From the NCBI GenBank assembly GCA_023957215.1, contig JAMLHH010000008.1:31886-95885 (forward strand): a stretch of 64,000 nt of DNA, given 5' to 3'. The DNA comes from Chitinophagales bacterium. Lineage in GTDB: Bacteria > Bacteroidota > Bacteroidia > Chitinophagales > JADIYW01. The translations under genes and the position numbers were made by a program. Positions 36,174-45,983 of the stretch are shown piece after piece. The number at the start of each line of letters is the position of its first letter. Within the stretch, counting starts at the first letter, position 1. Below the pieces are notes generated by a model, which searched no databases, was not told where the DNA came from, and worked only from the letters and a program-made list of their open reading frames with translations.

Positions 36174-36241
36174 AAAATCTCTGCACTTTTTTGTCCGTAT
36201 CTTACCTGAATGGTACTATCCGGAACTCGTGCAGAGATTTT
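36174..36241 (-). terminator. Elaborate terminator hairpin between pntB and recO
   Basis: A perfect 13-bp inverted repeat, AAAATCTCTGCAC / GTGCAGAGATTTT, encloses 42 nt. The 3' arm runs into seven T residues on the minus strand, so it ends the pnt transcript. The enclosed bases form further nested stems (TCCG/CGGA and TACC/GGTA) separated by symmetric 5-nt internal loops, with a 5-nt apex. This is much more structure than a plain terminator needs. Confidence 0.7.
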
Positions 36242-36261
36242 ATCTAATTGTTGAATGAATC

Positions 36262-37665
36262 TTACATATCTTTCAATTCGGATACTACCTGTGTAATACT
36301 TTGTTTTGCATCACCGAATAACATAAGGCAGTTATCATAACCAAATAGTTCATTTTCAATACCTGCATATCCCGGTTTCAAGCTTCGCTTACAAACGATG
36401 ACAGTTCTTGCATTTTGTACATTTAATACCGGCATACCATAAATAGGGCTGGCCGGATTGGTATTAGCAGCCGGATTGACTACATCGTTTGCTCCAATAA
36501 TTAATGCCACATCTGTATTGGCAAAGTCATCATTGATATTGTCCATTTCCACTAATTTATCATAAGGTACATTTGCTTCTGCAAGAAGGACGTTCATGTG
36601 TCCGGGCATTCTACCTGCAACGGGATGGATAGCAAATCTGACATTGATATTTCTTTTCTCCAAAAGCTCCATCAATTCACGAACGATATGTTGTGCTTGT
36701 GCTACCGCCATACCGTAACCGGGTACGATGATGACGGAAGATGAAGAGTCAAACAGCATGGCCGTTTCTTCTACACCTATTTCTTTGGCTACAATCTCAC
36801 TACCACCACCTGCTACTATAGAATCACCACCACCGGAAGTCTGACCAAATCCTCCTAACAATACATTCATTAAAGAGCGATTCATGGCTTTACACATGAT
36901 TTGTGTCAAGATAATACCTGAAGAACCGACCAATGCACCTGCAATAATCAAGATTTGGTTGTTGATGACAAAACCTGTTGCACAAGCTGCAATACCTGAA
37001 TAGGAGTTTAATAATGAAATTACTACCGGCATGTCAGCTCCACCAATCGGAATCACTACTAAAATACCTATCAACAAACTCAATAAGACGATTGCCATTA
37101 TATAAGTGACTGCTTCTGGAGTATTCATTGCCATACCTGCCAGTATGACGATTGCTACAAATATACCTGCATTCAATCCGTGTTGACCACTAAAGGTAAT
37201 GGCTTTGCCACTCACTTTTCCGTTGAGTTTTCCCCATGCAACAAGTGATCCCGTCAAGGTGACTGCACCAATTAAAATACTCAAAACGATAGTCAAAACT
37301 GTAATAGTATCCAAGCCGGCTACACTTTCGTCAGTTACATATTTATAGTACTCGGAAAGTGCCACCATGAGTGAACCTCCACCACCAAAACCATTGAGGA
37401 GGGCTACCATTTCAGGCATTTGTGTCATCTGCGCTCTTTGAGCCATTATTACTCCTACTATTGAAGCAACAATTAATACTGCAAAGATGATATAGTAGTT
37501 TAAACCACTATTTAAAAGGGCAGCCACGATAGCAATACCCATTGCAACAGCACTGATTTTATTGCCATCTCTCGCTGTTGCTACTTTTCCCAACATTTTA
37601 ATGCCGATGATAAACATCACTGAAGCAACCAAGTAGGCTATTTTTACGATTATATCTAAGCTCAT
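36262..37665 (-). CDS. pntB: NAD(P) transhydrogenase subunit beta
   Basis: 467 aa. About eight or nine membrane spans (to ~residue 280) form part of the proton channel. They are followed by the NADP(H)-binding domain III with VIIVPGYGMAVAQAQH, FAIHPVAGRMPGHMNVLLAEANVPYD, LIIGANDVVNPAA and VCKRSLKPGYAGIENELFG. The enzyme couples proton influx to hydride transfer from NADH to NADP+ and supplies NADPH. It is third in the operon, 3 nt after the small membrane subunit, and is followed by the nested hairpin at 36174. Confidence 0.97.
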   Translation of the reverse strand: MSLDIIVKIAYLVASVMFIIGIKMLGKVATARDGNKISAVAMGIAIVAALLNSGLNYYIIFAVLIVASIVGVIMAQRAQMTQMPEMVALLNGFGGGGSLMVALSEYYKYVTDESVAGLDTITVLTIVLSILIGAVTLTGSLVAWGKLNGKVSGKAITFSGQHGLNAGIFVAIVILAGMAMNTPEAVTYIMAIVLLSLLIGILVVIPIGGADMPVVISLLNSYSGIAACATGFVINNQILIIAGALVGSSGIILTQIMCKAMNRSLMNVLLGGFGQTSGGGDSIVAGGGSEIVAKEIGVEETAMLFDSSSSVIIVPGYGMAVAQAQHIVRELMELLEKRNINVRFAIHPVAGRMPGHMNVLLAEANVPYDKLVEMDNINDDFANTDVALIIGANDVVNPAANTNPASPIYGMPVLNVQNARTVIVCKRSLKPGYAGIENELFGYDNCLMLFGDAKQSITQVVSELKDM

Positions 37666-37668
37666 CTT

Positions 37669-37956
37669 TTATTTTTTCTTTTTAAACATCTTCAACATTT
37701 TGTCAGTCACCAAGTAGCCACCGACCACGTTTAATGTAGCCAAAAACAAGGCTATCACTCCGAGAACTATACTAATGATACCATGATCCGAATTGATGAC
37801 AAGTATTGCACCTACTATGGTAATCCCCGAAATCGCATTAGAGCCTGACATCAATGGGGTGTGCAAAGTAGGAGGAACCTTAGAAATTAATTCAAACCCT
37901 ACATAGGTCGCAAGCACCAATACATAAAGTAGTGCTATTAAAGTTTCAATATTCAT
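37669..37956 (-). CDS. NAD(P) transhydrogenase small membrane subunit (alpha-2)
   Basis: 95 aa with three membrane spans (VLVLATYVGFELISKVPPTLHTPLMSGSNAISGITIVGAI...). The PPTLHTPLMSGSNAISGI block is diagnostic of the membrane part of the alpha subunit. In this organism alpha is split, as in Rhodospirillum: this protein is PntAB-like (alpha-2) and the soluble NAD-binding part is the gene upstream. It is 5 nt after pntA and 3 nt before pntB. The C-terminal Lys-rich end is cytoplasmic. Confidence 0.95.
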   Translation of the reverse strand: MNIETLIALLYVLVLATYVGFELISKVPPTLHTPLMSGSNAISGITIVGAILVINSDHGIISIVLGVIALFLATLNVVGGYLVTDKMLKMFKKKK

Positions 37957-37961
37957 ATCTC

Positions 37962-39095
37962 CTATTTATTTTTATTTAGAATTTCTTTTGTAAATGCGTT
38001 TACCAATTCACCTTGATGTGTGATTAGACAGCCTTTTGTGACCTCTTCTTCCATTTCCCACTTAAATCCGTCTTTGTTGGCTAAATGTAAAAGAAGAGTA
38101 CTGATATTTTTTGCGTACAACTCACTTGCATTCACACAAACCAAGGATGGGAGGTTAGATTCACCGATAATGGTTACGCCGTGTCTGACCACTGTCTTAT
38201 CAATTTCGCTCAAAGTACAGTTTCCACCACTTTTAGTAGCCATATCCACAATCACAGAACCCGGCTTCATGCTTTTTACCATTTCGTCCGTCACAAGCAC
38301 CGGTGCTTTTTTCCCGATTACAAGTGCCGTAGTAATAACAATATCGGCTTCTGCTACCCGCTTACCCACTAATTCTTTTTGTTTTTGTAAAAATTCTTGA
38401 GAAACTTCTTTGGCATATCCACCTGTGGTTTCCACACCACCGGCTTCCACTTCTATAAATCTTCCGCCGAGAGATTCTACTTGCTCTTTTGTTTCAGGTC
38501 TTACATCAGTCACTTCTACGACTGCGCCCAACCTTTTGGCGGTTGCGACGGCTTGAAGACCTGCTACTCCTGCACCAAAAATGACCACTCTCGCCGGAGT
38601 GATAGTGCCTGCTGCCGTCATCATCAGTGGAAAAATCTTGCCAAGTGCATCCGCCGCCATAATGACCGACTTATAACCTGCAAGATTAGCTTGTGAACTC
38701 AGTGCATCCATTTTTTGTGCTCTGGAAATACGAGGTACTGCATCCATTGCAAAGGCGGTCACCTTTTTTACATTCAACGCATCCACTATATCAGGAACGG
38801 TATAGGCATATAAAAATGAAATGACGACAGACCCCTCTTTTAGCATTTGAATCTCATCAACACCCGGTTCGTTCACTTTCAAGAAGATATCGGCATCTTT
38901 TAAAAGTGTTGCTTTGTCGTTTAAAATATCAGCACCCGAATCTTGATAGACTGCATCTAAAAAGCCTGTATCTTCTCCCGCACCTGCTTCAATGGAACAC
39001 TGAAACCCGGCTTTTATCAAAGATTTTACTACATCCGGAGTCAGGGCAACTCTCTTTTCACCCTTTATTTGCTCCTTAACAACTGCTATTTTCAA
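37962..39095 (-). CDS. pntA: NAD(P) transhydrogenase subunit alpha-1 (NAD-binding)
   Basis: 377 aa soluble domain I. It starts MKIAVVKEQIKGEKRVALTPDVV, shared with alanine dehydrogenase. The Rossmann motif VVIFGAGVAGLQAVATAKRLGAVVEVTDVRPE binds NAD(H), and the end PVLVTDEMVKSMKPGSVIVDMATKSGGN fits domain I. It lacks the C-terminal membrane part, which the next gene encodes. It is first in a three-gene operon; the 153-bp upstream gap should carry the promoter, though no exact TAnnTTTG box is visible. Confidence 0.95.
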   Translation of the reverse strand: MKIAVVKEQIKGEKRVALTPDVVKSLIKAGFQCSIEAGAGEDTGFLDAVYQDSGADILNDKATLLKDADIFLKVNEPGVDEIQMLKEGSVVISFLYAYTVPDIVDALNVKKVTAFAMDAVPRISRAQKMDALSSQANLAGYKSVIMAADALGKIFPLMMTAAGTITPARVVIFGAGVAGLQAVATAKRLGAVVEVTDVRPETKEQVESLGGRFIEVEAGGVETTGGYAKEVSQEFLQKQKELVGKRVAEADIVITTALVIGKKAPVLVTDEMVKSMKPGSVIVDMATKSGGNCTLSEIDKTVVRHGVTIIGESNLPSLVCVNASELYAKNISTLLLHLANKDGFKWEMEEEVTKGCLITHQGELVNAFTKEILNKNK

Positions 39096-39248
39096 TGAAT
39101 ATTAATTTTTATTAGAAAATCGGGTAAAAGTAAAAAGTTTTTTTTAATTTAAACACTTAATTAGGGAAAATGTAATTTTAAATAAATATGTATGGGGATA
39201 ATAAATTTAAAATTGTCGAAAAACTATACGTTCTATTATTGAGAAAAT

Positions 39249-39674
39249 TTATTCAATCTTCTGTTTTTCCCGGAAATGGACTATCTCGGGTGCTTGACTC
39301 CAATGTTTAGGGACTTTGTCCGTCGTTAATAACGGCATGGAAGAACTAATGCCACCCAGAAAATCAATCTTTTCTCCATAAACGACTTTATTGATCCTAT
39401 AAAATCGGATGGAATATGAACACATGATGCATGGCTCATGTGAAGAATAAAGAGTGCAGTCAGAAAGGTCGTTTGTCTTTAGACTTTTAACCGCCATTCT
39501 TATAGCTTCAATTTCGGCGTGACAGGTGATATCATTTTTACTTCTTCCTGCGTCCTCCGCTTCGGCAATAATTTGTCCTCCTTTCACTACCAAAGCTCCG
39601 ACAGGAGGATTTCCTTTTTCGGTAGCTTTTAGACCGATTGCATTACATCTGTTTATATAAAAAACATCATCCAT
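39249..39674 (-). CDS. Nucleoside/cytidine-type zinc deaminase
   Basis: 141 aa. The zinc site is complete: His52-Ala-Glu54 (CHAEIEAI) and PCxxC with Cys82 and Cys85 (HEPCIMCSYSI). The spacing and the SSHEPCIMC wording are those of the tRNA-adenosine/guanine deaminase branch (dCMP_cyt_deam_1). It deaminates a base or nucleoside. TadA itself is less likely, because the usual N-terminal MxxAlxeA helix and the C-terminal FF motif are not seen. It stands alone, 153 bp after the pnt operon start. Confidence 0.85.
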   Translation of the reverse strand: MDDVFYINRCNAIGLKATEKGNPPVGALVVKGGQIIAEAEDAGRSKNDITCHAEIEAIRMAVKSLKTNDLSDCTLYSSHEPCIMCSYSIRFYRINKVVYGEKIDFLGGISSSMPLLTTDKVPKHWSQAPEIVHFREKQKIE

Positions 39675-39998
39675 TATGATATATCAATTAATAGTAAGGT
39701 CTAAAATAACAACAGAACTTAGGTTTCTTTCTATTTTAACGTGAATTTTATTTAAGCAATATAAAGATCTTGTTCAAATAAGGTAGGTCAGAAATCATCT
39801 TTAAATGGAAGAATATTTTTAGAGATGGCTTTTAGGGAAGAAGTGATATGTTGATAGAGTTGTTGACATATTAATCAAAAAACCCAGCTACTGCTCTATG
39901 TCCGAAATTACCTTAAAAAGTCATAGACACATAGCAAACAAAAAGAGGCTGTCTTTTCGGACAGCCTCTTTTTTGCATTCTTGATTGAAAGATGTTTC
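39675..39998. other. 324-bp intergenic region, only a terminator recognised
   Basis: Apart from the hairpin at 39941-39974 I see no gene, tRNA or repeat here. The stretch is AT-rich, has stop codons in all frames and must include the deaminase promoter. Confidence 0.6.
39941..39974 (-). terminator. Rho-independent terminator after the TonB receptor gene
   Basis: A 13-bp stem, AAAAGAGGCTGTC / GACAGCCTCTTTT, has a 6-nt loop. On the minus strand the 3' arm ends in T residues. It begins about 25 nt after the receptor stop codon and could also act in the other direction. Confidence 0.85.
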
Positions 39999-42764
39999 TT
40001 ATCTTTTGCCTTTTCTTTCTAAGTCAAATAATAGAGAAGCATACACCATTCCACCAATCATTGGAGAGCCGAAAGCTTCAATATGCTTGTTATTCGTAAT
40101 GTTTGAACCTCCCACTTGTAATGTAATAAATTTATCAAATTCGTATAAAACGTTCAAATCCAAAATCGTATAGTGAGGCACTTTCCCATCTCCAAAAGGT
40201 GACTCCCAAAAGAAAGATTCCACCCATTTAAGGTTTGCATTAAATCCAAATCCTTTGGCAACCCTTTGTCCACTAATACCAATATTAGCCTTGTTTCTTG
40301 GCGTATTAAAGCCCGGTAAAATTGGATCAGTCAAATCTTTAGTGTCTATGTTGGAGTAGGTATAGTTAAGATTTGCGGTTAGGCCTTTATAGAAGTAGTA
40401 ATTTAAACCAACGGATGCTCCGTAAGTTTTTACCTTTTGGCTCGCATTTACTGCATACTGATAAGTATCAAACTCTCCTAAAAGTACTTGGTCAGAACCG
40501 GATTCTTTACCAACTACACCCGGAGCTCTTGGTGTCACTAATCTCGTGTTACCGATAAAGTTTTTGTATTGGTTAAAATAGGCTGTAAAATCTATAAATA
40601 ATTTATTTTTAACAATACCACGATACCCAAACTCAATGGATTTCACTTGTTCATGTTTTAAAGGTCGAAACTCAGCTGTTTTTAGTTTATCGGGTCTAAT
40701 TTTCAAGGTATTATCATAGTAGTCTCTATAATCTTGTACAGACTCCAAGGTATAACTCAAAGGCACACCATTTAGATTACCCTCTAAAGCAATAACTCCC
40801 AGATTTAATCTGATATATTGATCTTGTAATGTTGGTGCTCTAAATGCCGATTGAGCGGAAACTCTTAAAGTATGTCCTTTATGTGTAAATACGGCAGAAA
40901 CTCTTGGTGACCATTGTAAGTCAAAATTCATGTGTTTATCAGCACGGATAGAACCGATTAATTTTAACTTCTCTTGAATGAGGTTAAATGTTCCTTGAAT
41001 AAAACCGCCCGTTTCCCAAGTATTCAGGTTTTGCCATTTACCGTCAGATCTCATTGTATCTCTAAAGATAGTACCGTGAGATGCGGGGTGATAGTTTCTA
41101 TAAGAAGCTCCAACATTAAAGCTTGCTACTTTTTTGATATCAAAATTATACTGACCTTCTACATGCTGCAAACTTGATTTATCATCAAATCTGGAGCCTT
41201 CATTCAAGTCGGGATTAGAAACAATTTCATTATAGGCTTCTTCAAATTCAGGTGTTCCTTTTTTTAAGAAGCCGGATGCATAAGCTGTCTTAAAAGCCGA
41301 ATCTTTAGCCATTAAAACCATATCATTTCTCGGTTTATCACTAAAATCATTCGTATTTGCTTTAATGATATTGAAATAATCTTCTATATAATCTGCCGCA
41401 AAACCGGCAAATCCTCTTCTCGACAAACCGATACCGGTAAATTCGATATTATATGCATCACCGGAGTTTTCCATCGTGGTATAAGCTTTTACAAAAAATT
41501 GTTTGCCTTTTAGTTCTATCTTGTGTTGTTGAAAAGTAATGTTTTTGACGTTGTATCTGTTAGCACCTTGATAGACTGCTGAACCTTGACCAAATTTATA
41601 CAGATAAGATAATTCTATATTGTCATTAATATTATAATAAAAAGCACCACTTGCTTTTAAACTTTTTGTATTGTTGTCAGAAAGTTCACTTTCCATATAA
41701 CCCGGAGCTTCTACAGTTAAGATACCCGGTAATGCGTTGGGGTAGAAATCCAAGTATGCATTTAATTTTGTAAAAGTTTCGGCTTGTTCAGGGTCATCAC
41801 TATATTGAAGACCTCTTACAATATCGCTAATTCTCAAATCAGTTTCTACTGCACCATATCTATTCCTTTCACCATCAGCCACCCAATCTTTTGCTCTCAT
41901 GTATGAAAAAGCCACTTTATAGCCAAATCTCTTTTTAAAGTCCAATTGTTTTCCAAAAGAGCCGGCATATCTCATTTGTCCATCAAATAATGCTCTAGAC
42001 CCACCTTTCACTTTCACTTGTAAACCCGGATAGTTAAAAGGATCTTTAGACTGCATACTGATGACACCTTGAAAAGCATTTGCTCCATACATAGCAGATG
42101 CAGCGCCAGAAATCAACTCTACACTTGCCAAATCAATATCACTTGCTCCTACCAAGTTTCCAACTGGGAAGTTGAGACCCGGTGCTTGATTGTCAATACC
42201 ATCCACAAACTGAACCATTCTGACTGGTGCCGTAGTATTAAAACCTCTTGTGTTAATAATCTGAAATCCTAAAGATGAAGTGGTAATATCCACATCTTGA
42301 AGATTACCCATACTCTTGTAAAAATCACCTGATGCTGCATTGGCAATTTGAGTAGCATTCATCTTTTGAATGGTCACGGGCGACTCGGCAATCCGCTCAC
42401 TAACTCTCGAACCTGTCACCACTACTTCCTGACCGACCAGCACCTCTTCACTCAATAAAATCTCCCCTATACTTCCCGATTGTATCACTTCATATTCTTG
42501 AGATTCATAACCTATATATGAGATAAGTAAAGTAACCGGTAATTTTTGCACATCAATGGAAAAATTACCATCCATATCCGTGATAACACCTTGATCCGAA
42601 TCTTTGACAACAACGCTACTACCAATGAGCGGATCTTTAAAATCTTTGTCTAAAACCTTTCCTTTGATAGTAAGTTTCTGTGCATTGGCATATTGGAAAG
42701 TAGATAAACCTATAATGATGGCAAATAATATCTTACCTATATTTTTAATATTCAAACTATTCAT
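39999..42764 (-). CDS. TonB-dependent receptor paired with a secreted hydrolase
   Basis: 921 aa. After the signal peptide (to ~residue 28, QYANA|QK), a carboxypeptidase-like domain spans ~30-115 (LTIKGKVLDKDFKDPLIGSSVVVKDSDQG). The plug is ~120-240 (SPVTIQKMNATQIANAASGDFYKSMGNLQDVDI, INTRGFNTTAPVRMVQFVDGID, ASAMYGANAFQGVISM). The remainder is a large barrel. It lies 17 nt after the CocE-like hydrolase gene, so the two should be one operon: the secreted enzyme releases a product and the receptor imports it. There is no SusD-like lipoprotein. Confidence 0.92.
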   Translation of the reverse strand: MNSLNIKNIGKILFAIIIGLSTFQYANAQKLTIKGKVLDKDFKDPLIGSSVVVKDSDQGVITDMDGNFSIDVQKLPVTLLISYIGYESQEYEVIQSGSIGEILLSEEVLVGQEVVVTGSRVSERIAESPVTIQKMNATQIANAASGDFYKSMGNLQDVDITTSSLGFQIINTRGFNTTAPVRMVQFVDGIDNQAPGLNFPVGNLVGASDIDLASVELISGAASAMYGANAFQGVISMQSKDPFNYPGLQVKVKGGSRALFDGQMRYAGSFGKQLDFKKRFGYKVAFSYMRAKDWVADGERNRYGAVETDLRISDIVRGLQYSDDPEQAETFTKLNAYLDFYPNALPGILTVEAPGYMESELSDNNTKSLKASGAFYYNINDNIELSYLYKFGQGSAVYQGANRYNVKNITFQQHKIELKGKQFFVKAYTTMENSGDAYNIEFTGIGLSRRGFAGFAADYIEDYFNIIKANTNDFSDKPRNDMVLMAKDSAFKTAYASGFLKKGTPEFEEAYNEIVSNPDLNEGSRFDDKSSLQHVEGQYNFDIKKVASFNVGASYRNYHPASHGTIFRDTMRSDGKWQNLNTWETGGFIQGTFNLIQEKLKLIGSIRADKHMNFDLQWSPRVSAVFTHKGHTLRVSAQSAFRAPTLQDQYIRLNLGVIALEGNLNGVPLSYTLESVQDYRDYYDNTLKIRPDKLKTAEFRPLKHEQVKSIEFGYRGIVKNKLFIDFTAYFNQYKNFIGNTRLVTPRAPGVVGKESGSDQVLLGEFDTYQYAVNASQKVKTYGASVGLNYYFYKGLTANLNYTYSNIDTKDLTDPILPGFNTPRNKANIGISGQRVAKGFGFNANLKWVESFFWESPFGDGKVPHYTILDLNVLYEFDKFITLQVGGSNITNNKHIEAFGSPMIGGMVYASLLFDLERKGKR

Positions 42765-42781
42765 GTCTATTATTCTTTTGA

Positions 42782-45688
42782 TTAATAAATGGATACTGCT
42801 TTGGTTAATTTGCTTTCAGGACTGTTTTTTTCCTGAATTTCAATGAAATATTGACCTTTAGCTTGTCTTGACAAATCAATGTCTAACTGATTGTCAAAAG
42901 TAGTGGACAATACTTGTTGACCCATAGTATTGAATATATTTAATACAAATTGTCCGGATTTTGTAGGGTAAACGTTGAATTTACCATTAGATGGATTAGG
43001 GAAGATTTTTGCATCCCAATCTAATTTTGCAACTCTTTCTTTAATTCCTACAACTTTAGATTTTCCATAAACAGGTAAGATTAGTTGTGAAGGATATTCG
43101 GGACTAAATGCAACTCTTTGTACTGCTTTTCTTGGAGTCATCTCAACACCATTATATACATAAGTTTTTCCATCGCCCGGCTGTCTTCTAAAAAACTCTC
43201 CCGGATTGATAGGCAAGTTAGGATTAGCTTGATATCTTGGATGATTACTACTACTTAAAAGAATTTTTACTTTATGTCCTTTCCCAAAAGTATAACCAAT
43301 AGGTAAGAATTTAAAATAGTATTCATAGATTTTTCCTGATTCTATATTAGAATAAGGAGCATTGTCATCTTCAATATCATCAGCATATAATCTCGCCCAC
43401 TCTCTGGCTCTCGCATTTACGACACCTTCTTGTACAAAGTATTCATCTCCATTAGGATAGACATCCACGATTCTAACCATAAAGTCTGTATCTGTAGGAT
43501 CTCCTTCAGAAGCTCCTGCCGGATTTGATTTAGCAAATAGACGTGCTTTAGGAAAACCTATAATAGATAATGTGTCTTCTAAAACATTAGTTTCAAATTT
43601 TAAAATACCTTCTCTGTCCATTGTAAATGGAGCAAAAAGAGGATCGCTTAATTTCATTTGACATTGGCTATCTCTATCACCCTGTGGAGTTTGAGTAATC
43701 ATATTAGCACCACCCACTGTAAAAATCGGATCATCTGGATCGTGAATATATGTACCATATCCTTCATCTACACTTGGTGAGTTTTTGGACAATCTTCCCC
43801 CTCCTCGTAAATATAGACTTTCCCAATGAATATCATTAATTATAGGAAAAGTATCGGCAGAAAACCAATAATTTCCAACACCGGTATTTTCAGGGTCTAA
43901 TTTCGGACTCGGACCTACTACATAAAATCTGGCAGGTGCTACCTCTTTAAAGTTAGCAATATTTAATTTATCCAATTTATCGGTGCTAAATCCTTCTATC
44001 AAAGGTGGCATTTTGGGTACATCTATATCAAATTGCTCTACAAAGGTTTTTAACAATCTAATTTCAACAGGAATTTTATCCAAACCAGCTGCACCTCCGA
44101 TAAAATTGATCAGGTCAATATGTCTCATCGTAAATTCACGTGAAGGGAAACGTACTTCTATACCATCTAATATTTTTTGGAATTTTTTTGCTTCAGGTAT
44201 AACGATAGTCGGCTCACCCACTTTAGCATAATCATTATAGTTTAATGTATATCTAAACCAGCCCAATAATTCCGACTGTGCAATAGCAGCTATGTTCAGA
44301 TCACCATCTTCCAATTCACTTAGATTGATCTTTGTTATTTCAGTCACATTGTCAGGATATTCCATGTCTCCATTGCGTGTACTTGCAATAGTTTGATGCG
44401 ACCAAGGACCCATCACCACTTTTATCAAATCTCTATTCCCATATTTAGGACTCATGTGAGATCTTTGAAAGTTAAAAGTTTCCAAAGTACCATCTACAAA
44501 AATATCCCACCAACCTCCAACATGGAAAGTAGGAACCTCCATATTGGTATATCTGCTATAAGTACCGTTTTTATCACTTTCACCGGTAGAATCTACCATC
44601 GCCCTACTACCATCCATATCTATACGTCCGGGTGCATTGGGGTAAGCTCCTGACGGCTTATTCAAATAGTTAACAGTGCTAAAATGGTCAATAGCCAAAT
44701 TAGCTGCCTCAAACTTATCTCGGGTTCCATAGTCAAATGAAGTGTGGATGTCATTAAACATATCATGGTCAACATCCATTAGGTCATCTCTAGTATCTAC
44801 AATCTGACCTCTCAACCAACCTGTTACAAGTTGTTCTCTAAAGACACCATTTTGAAAACCCGTACTCTTATAAAACTCCAAAGGTCCTACTATAGGGAAT
44901 AGCGATTTCATCCCCGGTTTTGTAGGGTCAATCCTATGTGCGGCGGCAGCTTGTACTTGGTTATATCCCAAGGCCGAAGCTCCAAACATACCAATAGAAC
45001 CATTATAGACTAAATCTTCTGTTTCTTTTACACCGTCACCATCTAAATCATACATTCTTTTTAATTGGGATTTAATGTATTCCACAGTATTGTAGCCATC
45101 TTCATGTTTATTAGAGTTCATGGGATGGTCTAAAGGTGTACGATCTAAGATATGGCAATATTCCGGATGATAAGCATTCTTATTCCAACTATCAGAATAG
45201 ATAGGAAAATATACACCTTCAGAACGATATCTACCTCTCATATCCTGATTGAGACCCACATATCCTAAAATTGCAACAGCAGACCCAAGAGTCGGATCCT
45301 TTTTATTATAAGGCGTCCTACTCATCACCATAGGTAATTGATATGGATTGGGATTGGGTTTACCATTTAACGAATCATATCTGATATACTGAAACCCCTT
45401 AGGAATGACCGTCAGCTTGATTTTTTTATTGATAATCGGCACATCAAATTCAAAAGCCAAACTATCTTGGAAAATCGGTAAAAAGACATCTGTTTTTAAG
45501 ATAGTACTATCCGGCATTTTCATTGGGATTTCTATCCTTTGTGAAAAATCAGACAAATCATCTAATGTTCCGTTTTTAGGAACATCATTAGACATATTGT
45601 AAGATCCCGGAATTGTAATGTCAAAATCTTGCGCCTTTATGTTAAGAGCAAATAAAATTGTAAAAAAGAGTAGATAAAATCGCTTCAT
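42782..45688 (-). CDS. T9SS-secreted CocE/NonD-family alpha/beta-hydrolase (X-Pro dipeptidyl-peptidase-like)
   Basis: 968 aa. The signal peptide is MKRFYLLFFTILFALNIKAQ. The S15/CocE core has nucleophile Ser238 in GMFGASALGYNQ, the Asp in HVGGWWDIFVDG, and the His in VVMGPWSHQ. A galactose-binding-like jelly roll follows (LLSSSNHPRYQANPNLP). The last ~80 residues are a T9SS type A sorting tail (IFPNPSNGKFNVYP...FNTMGQQVLS...GQYFIEI). A Ca-loop-like DLDGDGVKETED precedes the nucleophile. Substrates could be proline peptides, esters or acyl-amides (glutaryl-7-ACA acylase type). It is operonic with the TonB receptor. Confidence 0.9.
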   Translation of the reverse strand: MKRFYLLFFTILFALNIKAQDFDITIPGSYNMSNDVPKNGTLDDLSDFSQRIEIPMKMPDSTILKTDVFLPIFQDSLAFEFDVPIINKKIKLTVIPKGFQYIRYDSLNGKPNPNPYQLPMVMSRTPYNKKDPTLGSAVAILGYVGLNQDMRGRYRSEGVYFPIYSDSWNKNAYHPEYCHILDRTPLDHPMNSNKHEDGYNTVEYIKSQLKRMYDLDGDGVKETEDLVYNGSIGMFGASALGYNQVQAAAAHRIDPTKPGMKSLFPIVGPLEFYKSTGFQNGVFREQLVTGWLRGQIVDTRDDLMDVDHDMFNDIHTSFDYGTRDKFEAANLAIDHFSTVNYLNKPSGAYPNAPGRIDMDGSRAMVDSTGESDKNGTYSRYTNMEVPTFHVGGWWDIFVDGTLETFNFQRSHMSPKYGNRDLIKVVMGPWSHQTIASTRNGDMEYPDNVTEITKINLSELEDGDLNIAAIAQSELLGWFRYTLNYNDYAKVGEPTIVIPEAKKFQKILDGIEVRFPSREFTMRHIDLINFIGGAAGLDKIPVEIRLLKTFVEQFDIDVPKMPPLIEGFSTDKLDKLNIANFKEVAPARFYVVGPSPKLDPENTGVGNYWFSADTFPIINDIHWESLYLRGGGRLSKNSPSVDEGYGTYIHDPDDPIFTVGGANMITQTPQGDRDSQCQMKLSDPLFAPFTMDREGILKFETNVLEDTLSIIGFPKARLFAKSNPAGASEGDPTDTDFMVRIVDVYPNGDEYFVQEGVVNARAREWARLYADDIEDDNAPYSNIESGKIYEYYFKFLPIGYTFGKGHKVKILLSSSNHPRYQANPNLPINPGEFFRRQPGDGKTYVYNGVEMTPRKAVQRVAFSPEYPSQLILPVYGKSKVVGIKERVAKLDWDAKIFPNPSNGKFNVYPTKSGQFVLNIFNTMGQQVLSTTFDNQLDIDLSRQAKGQYFIEIQEKNSPESKLTKAVSIY

Positions 45689-45971
45689 ACATTCGTAGTT
45701 TTATAAATCGGGGGTTAAAATAGTAATTAGATAGCAATTATTTAAAGGAAAAATAAATTTCTTTAATAATCATATAAAATATTTAAGACATTCTTAACAA
45801 TACCCGTCGATATTAATCAGAAAGACCGTCCAAAATATAAATTATACAAATTGCAAGGCTATTATATGTTTTTTAAGTCTTTAGTTTCAATTACAACATA
45901 TAAAATTAGATAAATTAAATAGTCTAATATAATGCGATTAGGTTTTAAAGCGCTTATTAACTTTAACTTCA

Positions 45972-45979
45972 TATCTTTG
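45972..45979 (+). promoter_or_regulatory. Bacteroidota -7 box (TATCTTTG) abutting the HIRAN gene start
   Basis: TATCTTTG ends 4 nt before the ATG at 45984, so transcription would begin at or within the start codon. It is the same octamer as the rplU promoter. Confidence 0.5.
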
Positions 45980-45983
45980 AATT

